From Bolinopsis microptera (taxonomy: Eukaryota; Ctenophora; Tentaculata; Lobata; Bolinopsidae), in NCBI RefSeq assembly GCF_026151205.1, contig NC_087074.1, positions 9,457,226 through 9,521,225 on the forward strand: DNA of 64,000 nt. Direction: 5' to 3'. Shown here piece by piece: positions 32,157 through 41,024 of the stretch. The notes below the pieces were generated by a model. It did not search any database. It had not been told where the DNA came from and worked only from the letters and a program-made list of their open reading frames with translations. The position numbers and the translations under genes are program-made. Position 1 is the first letter of the stretch. Every line of letters begins with the position of its first letter.

Positions 32157-33989
32157 ATGAATGTGGGAGAAGCTTTGTTAACAACTACTGCTAATCACCT
32201 TGGTACCTACAATGAGGAAACTGATCGTTTCATCCTTACTGACAAATCAAGCATCCTTACTTGTACAGTGAAGACTGATGTTCATAGCAGAATCATTGAC
32301 TGTTCTGTTTCAAGTTCACTATTCGAACACAGTAATGACCAAATTCTTGACAGCTGGAATTATGAGTGTGAAAATGAATGCATAGTTATCAAATCAAAAG
32401 CAGTTCATCTCATCAAAGAATCAAAAGCAGAGAAACACAGATACCAACCAGAGAATTTGCCAATACTTGGATGCTGTTCATTCGAAGGCTATGTTGTTAC
32501 TGTAACTTCCACAAGTTATACTGTTTGCAATCTTTCAGACCTTTCAACTTATTCCCACAACGTAAGTGAAATTAAGAAATGCACTTCACTTATAGCTGGA
32601 TGGAATATGAAAATTGCTGTTGATGGCTACAGATCTGTGAAGCAAATAGATGTCCTTATCTGTGATGGTAGCAAAGTGTATCATTATGTTGGAGATCTTG
32701 TATCTGTCATTGATACTGGTAGAGTGCTTTCATTTTGCAAAACAGAGTTTGGCTACCTTGCTGCTTATGAAACCAATTGGCGACTCAGCCCCATGCACTT
32801 GTTTGGGGATCAGCCAATTAATTTGGATAGTTTGGAAATACCTAGAAACCACAGATCATCTAGTGAGGCTAGGTTACAGCTATATGGGTGGGATATGGAA
32901 CTGTTGGATGACAAGAATCTCCCTGGGCACAATGAACCCACTCTTCTTGTTGAAAGACGAAATGTGGTTTGTGTTTCAGGATTTTACAAGCATGTCATAA
33001 GCATATTTTTCCTGAAGAATGGAACAATCAGTCATACAAAAGACATTTCGATTGGTCTGGAAGGAAGATGTGCTGGCCTTGCATTCATGAAAAACAATCT
33101 ACTTGTTTTGAGGCGTAGATTTGATTCTGACAATATTCTGCTTACATTTCCCTCTAAGTCTGGTACTGTTACAGGAGATGTAAGCCTTGAAGTGATCAAA
33201 CTAGACGAGCATATAGGAAAGTTAATGGGTAAAAAGAGAAAGCATAAACGGAATATGGATAAACAATATGGAAATATTAGTGATCAATCAACTGAAGGAA
33301 TGATGAGCTATCCTCAATTTATTCGTGACAACATTACTGAGGAGGAAATTGAACAAAAAGCCCAACAGATATTAGAGGAGTATCGTTCTAAACCTCCTCG
33401 AACCGGATCATTCTCAGAGTCTGAGCTGTCAGAAGGCACTCTCGAGATACTAGCAGAGTGTAAACCTCGCCATCCATTTATCCCAATCCCGGTTTGTGAT
33501 TCATCAGAGGATGAGGAATATGAACTGCTTATGCCTGGACAGTTCGTATTGCCCGCTCATAATATTCAGAACAAGTCTGATTTAATCAAGGAAGTGTGTT
33601 TGGACGCAAAGGATGAGGAATCTGAATTACTTATGCCTGGAAAGTTGATAATGCCTGCTTTCATGAGTCCTAGTGGTCAAAACACTTCTAATTTAATAAA
33701 GGAAGTTTTTTCAGAAACAACAGAGTTGAGAAATAAATTGCCCGTCTTCATGACTCATGACGGTCAGAACACGTCAACTTTAATTAAGGAAGTTCGTTCA
33801 GCTGCAGTTGAGTCAGGAAACGAAGCAAAAACTAGCACCAACATCTCAGAGAAAGCGAATCAGAACAATTGTAACAGTAATGAAATTCCTTCTAAATTCG
33901 ATGAAAAACTTGACAAAATAATCAATTTACTGGAAAGACAAAATCTTTTGCTTGAGATGATTGCTAGACAATCTCTGGTAGATAAATAG
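32157..33989 (+). CDS. Unrecognised intronless 610-residue protein
   Basis: A single long open frame in a genome where other genes have many introns. I do not recognise the family. The first 360 residues or so are rich in short beta-type stretches with alternating hydrophobics (ILTCTVKTD, YVVTVTSTSYTVCNL, VLICDGSKVYHYVG, LLVLRRR), compatible with a beta-propeller. A basic patch (GKKRKHKRN, near 360) could be a nuclear signal. An acidic Ser-rich linker follows. Residues about 456-546 hold three degenerate repeats, each ending [NK]xSxLIKEV, two of them also with ELLMPG[QK]. The C terminus (578-606) is a likely coiled coil (EKLDKIINLLERQNLLLEMI). It has no transposase or retroviral motif and no signal peptide. 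It could be a retrocopy or a transposon-borne gene. Weak likeness of the N terminus to NOL11-type nucleolar proteins was noted but is not enough to name it. Confidence 0.75.
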   Translation: MNVGEALLTTTANHLGTYNEETDRFILTDKSSILTCTVKTDVHSRIIDCSVSSSLFEHSNDQILDSWNYECENECIVIKSKAVHLIKESKAEKHRYQPENLPILGCCSFEGYVVTVTSTSYTVCNLSDLSTYSHNVSEIKKCTSLIAGWNMKIAVDGYRSVKQIDVLICDGSKVYHYVGDLVSVIDTGRVLSFCKTEFGYLAAYETNWRLSPMHLFGDQPINLDSLEIPRNHRSSSEARLQLYGWDMELLDDKNLPGHNEPTLLVERRNVVCVSGFYKHVISIFFLKNGTISHTKDISIGLEGRCAGLAFMKNNLLVLRRRFDSDNILLTFPSKSGTVTGDVSLEVIKLDEHIGKLMGKKRKHKRNMDKQYGNISDQSTEGMMSYPQFIRDNITEEEIEQKAQQILEEYRSKPPRTGSFSESELSEGTLEILAECKPRHPFIPIPVCDSSEDEEYELLMPGQFVLPAHNIQNKSDLIKEVCLDAKDEESELLMPGKLIMPAFMSPSGQNTSNLIKEVFSETTELRNKLPVFMTHDGQNTSTLIKEVRSAAVESGNEAKTSTNISEKANQNNCNSNEIPSKFDEKLDKIINLLERQNLLLEMIARQSLVDK

Positions 33990-34492
33990 TAATTATTTAA
34001 ATTTTGTTCACCTTGGAAGTTTTTTAAATTATCTCGTTTGAAGTAGGGTTGCCAACCGATATTACCGGGCGATAATTATCGGCGATAATTTCCCATAAAC
34101 CGTTATCGATTATCGCGATAATTTTCGATAATTATCGCGATAATCAACCAATTTTTATTATGGTAAAATGGCCACATTTAGCATATTTTTCGAATCTATT
34201 TCTCTGTTTGTATTAACTAAAGTTGAAACCCAGTGCTAGCATAATTTGCAGTGTGATACTGATGGTATGCTGACGTGCTGTGTAGTATGTAATGTGTATG
34301 AATTTGTGGCAGTGAAAATTGAAATGTTGCGTTATCGCATCTAATAAGTAACTTGGAGGTTGTTATATATGGTCCACCCGTATTCACACTCCGACCTGAG
34401 TTTAGTCATTTTCCGATACGAGATTGGGGACGGGTTCTATAAACAAACTATCAACAAACATATGGTCAGACGTATTTATTGTCGTTTGTTAA

Positions 34493-34976
34493 GGGGGCAG
34501 GGGGGGGGTCTTTATGAAATTTCTCTCGAAATTGATTTTATAGTTGTTTCTGATAGAAGGGAGTGATATCTACCAGATGTTTTTGGTCCCATGGAAAAAT
34601 TTTGTTCCTAGCCGAAATTATTGCCGGTCAAAGGTCAGCGCTCATGTGTAATTGTATTGCGCGAGCGATTTTCAATCGCGCGCCCTGAAAATCGAGTCTA
34701 AAAATCTATCTTCTCCTACATTTTTTGAGCAATCACCTTGAAACTTTCAGGATATGTTCTAAGGACCATTTAGAAACTTCTGGTCTATCAGAATTTTAAA
34801 ATAGGCCTTAGAAAAGTTTTTATTCGATTTTGAAAATCTTGGACCTCGTTTTTTGACGGCTAGGAACAAAATTTTTCCATGGGACCTAAAACATCTGGTA
34901 GATATCACTCCCCTCTATCAGAAACAACTATAAAATCAATTTCGAGAGAAATTTCATAAAGACCCCCCCTGCCCCC
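34493..34976. mobile_element. 484-bp MITE with long terminal inverted repeats, TTAA target
   Basis: Flanked by TTAA (34489-34492 and 34977-34980). The ends read GGGGGCAGGGGGGG.. and ..CCCCCCCTGCCCCC and stay complementary over about 120 bp (34493-34613 with 34857-34976; for example GGTAGATATCACTCCC against GGGAGTGATATCTACC). It interrupts the hAT fragment; the paralogous site near 38530 lacks it. Confidence 0.85.
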
Positions 34977-34980
34977 TTAA

Positions 34981-35240
34981 AGCACGGAAAGGAACTCAGA
35001 CTGCAACGAGACTACAAAACCTGTTGGAGCTCAGTGTGCAGTATGTTGGAGAGATATAACCGGATAACTGATGCAGTGCACAGAATTTTAGATGACTTGG
35101 AGCTAGGCAATCTAAAGCTGGATGCAGGAGAGACTGAGTTAGCTAAAGACATAACCAAGACTCTCGCACCGTTCAAGAATGTAACTGAGTTTTTGTCTAA
35201 AAGAGAAAGCATGCTCGCTCAAGCAGAAGTGATTATTTAG
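34981..35240 (+). pseudogene. hAT transposase fragment
   Basis: The frame encodes LQRDYKT(C/R)WSSVCSMLERY..ITDAVHRIL and ELAKDITKTLAPFKNVTEFLS, typical of the central part of hAT transposases, where K-T-R-W-N/S-S and the LxPF.T motif are conserved. A stop follows at 35238-35240. No DDE residues or dimerisation domain remain. Confidence 0.75.
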
Positions 35241-35854
35241 TTTATTGACAGTAATTAAGCTCGGGAAAATGGGTCAAACTTAATCCTTGTCATGTCCACC
35301 TGTAGGTTCCACCAGGATCTCGAATTTATAACGTTCATTAGTATAGTAGTATAGTGACACTTGAATTCCACGAACTTAAGTTGTCGATCTTTAGTACGTA
35401 AATCGTCCGATAGTTAGTGAGAAGAGGAGCAATTTGGTTTACAATAGCTCAAAGCTATCAAGATAAGCTCAAAATGATTCGACTTCGAATGAAATCTACT
35501 GGAAATCCATTCATCATGGACTTGAATCAAGATAGGATTTCTATCGTGGGAATAGCTACCAGAGCTGAGGTATGGAACTATGATCATTATTTATTATTAG
35601 AAACCCTGGCACCGGTCATATCCGGTGGTTTTACATTTACGAGCCGACTAGCTCCTAGACACCTATTGACAGCCTGACAGGGTGGCTCACTCAAATTTGA
35701 ACTGTGACACGTCCAAATTCCATGGTAAATTGGGGTTTTGATGTAGTAACCAGATTCATTATAAATAACATTTATGTCATGATAATCAATATGCCCATCA
35801 GCTGGTTAGGTGAGTGTGTAAAAAATATGCAATAAATTGTAGGTTTACTGATCA

Positions 35855-35886
35855 CCAGCCTCACGGAGCTAGCTCTATGAGGCTGG
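35855..35886. repeat. 32-bp imperfect palindrome
   Basis: CCAGCCTCA (35855-35863) pairs with TGAGGCTGG (35878-35886) around the self-complementary core GAGCTAGCTC (35866-35875). It lies between the two hAT halves. Confidence 0.7.
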
Positions 35887-36269
35887 TCAACAAACCAGCA
35901 GGACAATAAGAAAATGTAAAATTTGCCCCGTCAATATGTCTCAGCGAACCTTAACATTAGTCGAAATATTCTCCTTAGCATCGCGAGGCTATTATTAACA
36001 AAGAAGCTTAAAATTGTGTATAACAGAGTAACTTGATGAACGTGTGTATAAACGCTTCACACCACTCTATATTTGCCGTACGGATGCCAATTATGGATCG
36101 CTTCCCCCTGGTTTAAAGTCCTGACTGAAGATTGATTAAAAATGGAATTGTCAACTAAGACGATAAATGGGGAAGGAATTTAACCAGGCAACTATTTATT
36201 TGCTTCACTATGCAGTATGCACCTATGCACTCTGTTGGCGTTCACGTGCACCCTCTCAGTTTCTCATTT

Positions 36270-37870
36270 GGACACGTTCATAAAAAGGTGGCACTAGAGA
36301 TTGATTTTTCACTGCCAAAATTGTGTGAAGCATTTTAAAATACTTGTATCTCAAGGAGTATGCTATGAAAGTTAACCAAATTTTAATATGTGGTCCAAAA
36401 AGATTCAAATATCACATAATTAAGTCATTCATCTCTTTATATCTGTTAATTGTGCAGATATGAGCCAGAAATCACAAAATATTCATTTCTTGCACCTCTA
36501 ATGATGAATTTACATTCTGTGAGTGTGTCCTGCTTCTCAATGTGATTATTGAACCTTTTTGAGATAGTTGAGTGTTAAAAGTGCAAAGTATCACTGGTTA
36601 AATGTGGAGTTACGATGCAATTATCACACACAGGGTTAATTCTGACTAAGTGTTTTAGAATGATGAATGTGATATGAATATCAACGGAACGATTGTAACA
36701 ATGAACTCTATCAATCACAATTATATCATGCTAACTAATATTTAGAGAATTTAGATGGTTAAAAGTGCCATAATGAGTCAAAAATCACATAAATGAGCAT
36801 GTATTGAAATTATGCTGTATCAGGGGAATGTATAACTTTTTGGCTCTATATCAGGTTGGTATTCATAGTAAATCTGCAGTAATTTGTTGTGACACTTGTT
36901 TATGGTCATGGAGAAGTTCGTTATTAGAGTAATAGTGGAATCAATAATCACAAAAAACTGATTTTAAACTGAGTAAACTAGGCAAGTACTTTTACAGCTC
37001 AAGCCATGATAATTTTGTCGCCATAATGTGACAAATGAATCATATCAGTAACATATAATACTTAATCGGATTTTTGAAATGTGATTATTGATTCATTACC
37101 TTTACTTTCAAAATGTCATTTCAACTTGAACATTACGTATGATTCAATTATCACACTTTAAAGGAAATTACATATTTGGTAGCCAGATTTGTGTGATTTT
37201 TGAATCATTAAAGCACCAAGATCAAAAATTATCGCTCAAAGGCCTTCAATATGGTATAAGCTTAGACATGGATTCAAAAATCACATAATAAGAATCATAG
37301 AATGGATATAAATTGTCATATCGTGCACTTAATTTAAGGCTTACTATAGTGTGACTTAATAGCGCACCTTTAACGAAAATGTGATTTTTGAATCATATTA
37401 ACTGGTTTTAATACTATTTAATACTATTTTGTACCCTAAAAAATGATAGAAAGCCAATAAAAACGTAAGATGATTCAATAATCACTGCTCAAAATAGGCT
37501 CATTTCCAACGTTTAAGTTGTGATTTTTGAATCATTTTGGCACCAATAACAATTTCAGATAAGACATTCCATTCCTTACATGCATTATAATCACCATATC
37601 AATTTTGGCGTCTTTGTGAATAGTACTTTTCAGATTATCTAGTGTTGATTCATCTTGCATTTCTAATTGTGTGATATTTGAATCATTGGCACACAAATAA
37701 CGATAACTCCTGTAATATAAGCACTAGAGACTCCGTGATTTCAGGATCATGAAATTTAATCGAATTTCTAAAGGTATAGATAGATATATCAACCAACAAA
37801 GAACAATGACTATTTTTAAAACGCATTTAAAAAAATCAATCTCTAGTGCCACCTTTTTTTGAACGTGTCC
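36270..37870. mobile_element. 1.6-kb non-autonomous element with reiterated GTGATTTTTGAATCAT motif
   Basis: Terminal repeats of about 40 bp: GGACACGTTCATAAAAAGGT.. on the left, with its near-perfect inverse ending ..GAACGTGTCC on the right. ATTT flanks both sides (36266-36269, 37871-37874), a 4-bp target duplication. The interior has no open frame but carries the motif TGTGATT.TTGAATCAT, or parts of it, more than ten times in both orientations, roughly every 50-100 bp: near 36405, 36540, 36613, 36778, 36940, 37078, 37140, 37192, 37272, 37380, 37470, 37520 and 37670. Confidence 0.75.
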
Positions 37871-38536
37871 ATTTGATCTCATGCAGATGCGGCAGAGGTG
37901 CCGACCAGAGTAACAGGTCACTGTTAGAACAGTGATTATTGAACGTATGATAGATAACAACCGATACTAAAGCAGTGGATCTAAATGTCACCTGGTCAAA
38001 CCCGGGGTGAAATATTTACATTAAGCGTCCCAACGGCTCCTGGCACAGTACATGGTAGAACCTGGTTAGCACGGGAAATTGGGTCAAACTTAACCCTAAT
38101 TGTCATATCCTCCTGTAGGTTTTACTTAATGAATTTACAAAATTCACCAGTGTAGTAATTATAGTAATAGTATTGTGACACTTGAAAGTCACGAACTTAA
38201 GTTGCTCAAAGCTATCAAGATTAGGGTTACTAAATACTAACCGATATTATCGAGGAAAATTTCCCAAAAATCTTTATAGATTATCACGACAATTTTCGAG
38301 AATTACCGCGATAATCAACCAATTTTTATTATGGTAAAATGGCCAAAATTTAACACATTTTTTGTATCTATTTCTCTGTCTGTAAAGTTAAAACCCAGTG
38401 CTACTGCTAGCATAATTTGCAGTGTGATGGTATGTGCGTATGAATTTGTGGCAGTGAAGATTGAAATTTTGCGTTATCGCATCTAGTAAGTAACTTGGAG
38501 GTTGTATGGTCAGACGTAGTTATTGTTGTTTATTGA

Positions 38537-38715
38537 AGCACGGAAAGGAACTCAGACTGCAACGAGACTACAAAACCCGTTGGAGCTCGGTGTGCAGTAT
38601 GTTGGAAAGATATAATCGGATAACTGATGCAGTGCACGGAATTTTAGATGACTTGGAGCTAGGCTGGATGCAGGAGACACTGAGTTAGCAAAAGACATTA
38701 CCAAGACTCTCGCAC
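38537..38715 (+). pseudogene. Second hAT transposase fragment
   Basis: Repeats the same stretch as 34981-35240 with small differences. It keeps KTRWSSV intact but has a deletion after LDDLELG that shifts the frame and brings in an early stop. The sequence just before it (TTGTTTATTGAAGCACGG) is the empty version of the site where a MITE sits in the other copy. Confidence 0.7.
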
Positions 38716-39158
38716 CGTTCAAGACCATAGTTGGTTCGTGCGTCATTTTTTCGGGAAAAGTGCGTGAAGTGTGTTCATTTTTTTTTCGTGCTTTAAAGTG
38801 CGTTCTCCGTTGGCACATTTATACAATTAAAACAACAGATCATAAAATATTAGCAAAAAATTAAGTACAAAGGTTGCAATGTTACATCTTACTCTTAGCA
38901 TAGGAGCATAATTCAAATATGCAGAGTGTATACAAATATTACTTGACAAATTAATCGCCGATAACCGATAAAATCGCGATAATTTTGAAAAAATTATCGA
39001 TTATCGCGATAAAAAATGTTGTACCGATAATGGCAACCCTAGTTTGAAGATCACGAAATTCGAAAGACAATTATTGTACTAATAGTTATTATACATAATA
39101 ATAATGTACTATTCAATTCTAATTGTTAAATTTTATTCGTATTTCTTGCCGTATTTCA

Positions 39159-40391
39159 TTATTGCATTTCAAATGGTATAGCATCTTCGTAGTAAGGGGA
39201 TTGGACTCCCGAATTTGGGGCTTGATTTCCTGAAAGGTTATTATTACATTATGTTGAATGATTTACAAGTTAACAGCTGAAAGTTTTACTCCCGAATATT
39301 GCAACGAATGATTGTCCAACTAAACTGAATTTGTAGCTCAAACTGAAGTAGTGAGTAGGAAACTCTTCAATTTAAATACCTGAGCAAGTTGTAGTTATTC
39401 TGAGGTTATCATCGTAATCAGACCGTATAGCGTACGTTTCCACCTGGTGTTGCATCTGACGTCTGGCAGGAGCAGCATAAGAATACTGAAATTCTAACTC
39501 TGAATTGTCCCTCTCAGTTGTGGCCGAATTTTGCTGTCCATTGAAGTCTATCGTCAATTCATAGTAGTCAGAGGAGTATGGACATTCTTGTTCTGTTGAA
39601 GTTTTCTCAGTGACGAAATCTGCAGATACTACCGATGATGTCGAGGGGGGTACCCTTTTCTTACTCATAAAGATCCTTTCTCTGCTAGAGATGTCAGCTC
39701 CTGAGCTTATTTCTGGTTTATATCTGTTGTTTCTGGTAGGGGGCACCATTGCTTTCTTAGCATGAACACTACTTCTGGTAATATTAACTTTCCTTCCGGA
39801 GATGAGAACTGTTGTCTGGTCATCATTTATTTTCAAGATATTTGCTGTTGAGCTTTGTCTAAATGGTAATGGTATGGGTGGCCTTGTCTTCCTCGGTATT
39901 TTATTCAATGGAGAAACACTGTCCTGTTGATTGTCACGAGCTGAATGGAACTGTGGCTCCGGCTGGATCAAATGAGCCCTCAAAGGAGACATGCCTTTAC
40001 GAATTAACCGGGAATCACCCCAATTATCATGACTAATTGAATCAGCTGCGGGGTCGTTTTCCTGTTCTGTCAGTTTAACTGACTCATACTGCCCTGAGGT
40101 CAAAGAGGGTTGTTCAGTCTCAGGATCAATATGTAGAGTTTTGTAACCAGAACGTATATCTTGATTATAGTTTACATTCTGAGCGTTAGTGTTCCAGGAA
40201 ACAGTCTTCCCGCGATGAGACTTGTTCAGGGATAAAGTAGGGTCCCTAATACGTGGCTCTGGCGGTATGGGCGCTCTCCCCGGCCTTTTATTAGTCTCCT
40301 CGTCCTTATCCGGCCTTTTATTAGTCTCCTCGTCCTTTTGAAAGCACCACGGTAAGGCTGAAATCATCAAATCTTTGAAGTTTTTAACCAT
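39159..40391 (-). CDS. Two-exon gene for a disordered, proline/serine-rich protein (360 aa)
   Basis: Exon 1 is 40391-39380 and exon 2 is 39229-39159; the split Gly codon keeps the frame and the protein ends EDAIPFEMQ. No known domain. The sequence is hydrophilic and low in structure, with short proline motifs (RAPIPPEPR, RPPIPLPFR, MVPPTR) that could bind SH3 or WW modules, and tyrosine motifs (DYYELTI, PYYEDAIPF) that could be phosphorylated. Near the N terminus the 9-residue unit DEETNKRPx occurs twice in tandem. There is no signal peptide or membrane segment in the part seen, so it would be intracellular, or the tail of a receptor whose earlier exons were missed. The ATG at 40391 is the first in frame. 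Confidence 0.65.
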
Positions 40392-41024
40392 GATATTATG
40401 GACGTTTTCACGGCTGATAACAAAAAGTATAACAAAAGTTTTTTTTAAGTAACAAAAAGTAACATAATAAAGTTACAACTACAACTGTATATAAGTGTTT
40501 CATATTTCATTCCCAGGAAGCCAAATTTTGCTCCAACGTCATGGCACAATAAATCAAAATGTTGCTTTTAGTAGCTTGATAGCTGAGAAAAGCAGGTGAT
40601 CATTTGACTTGCCAAAGTGTTAAGAAAAGACTAGAGTTTGGGCACCTAATTACTAATAATATACTATATAATAAAGCTCAAGATATGTATACAATTGTAA
40701 TACAATATCCATTTCTAGTAGATCCAAGAGTTGGGCAAGGGTTTCTCAATACCACTATTAATAATTACACCCTGGTTCTGGGAATGCTATTTAGTGAGGT
40801 AGAATTGTCATGTAATCTGTATAGCATACATTGTACATTACAAAAATATTTATGTAAAATTGTATTTTTAGCTCCAAGGTAATACATAAGCTACAAGTTA
40901 TAAAAAGATTTAAACAGTTTGCCTCATTTGTTGAATTTTGAGCGGCACTTTCTAAATTTGGACACGAGTCTTGAAACACCCTGTAGATAAAATAATCCAA
41001 AAGTAACAGACTAAATTAAAAGGT
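40392..41024. other. Short intergenic spacer between divergent genes
   Basis: 633 bp between the starts of the gene at 39159-40391 (-) and the gene at 41025 (+), so it may act as a shared promoter region. AT-rich, no clear motif. The frame at 40604-40882 looks non-coding. Confidence 0.4.

Larger units (their letters stand above)
34044..39041. mobile_element. hAT transposon, 5.0 kb, degenerate, with nested insertions
   Basis: Ends TAGGGTTGCCA (34044 on) and TGGCAACCCTA (to 39041) are inverse copies of a hAT-type terminus. Both flanks carry the same 8 bp, GTTTGAAG (34036-34043 and 39042-39049), a perfect hAT target duplication. Both ends are packed with ATTATCGCGATAAT-type words, probably subterminal transposase sites. 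Transposase fragments occur twice, near 34981-35240 and 38537-38715. A second, internal left end (GGGTTACTAAATACTAACCGATATTA) starts at about 38222, so the element holds a duplicated 5' part or a nested relative. A TTAA-flanked MITE and a 1.6-kb element sit inside. Not active as it stands. Confidence 0.8.

Noticed and set aside
32157-33989. NOL11 assignment for the 610-aa protein
   Set aside because: Likeness is limited to a short N-terminal stretch; length and C-terminal half do not agree.
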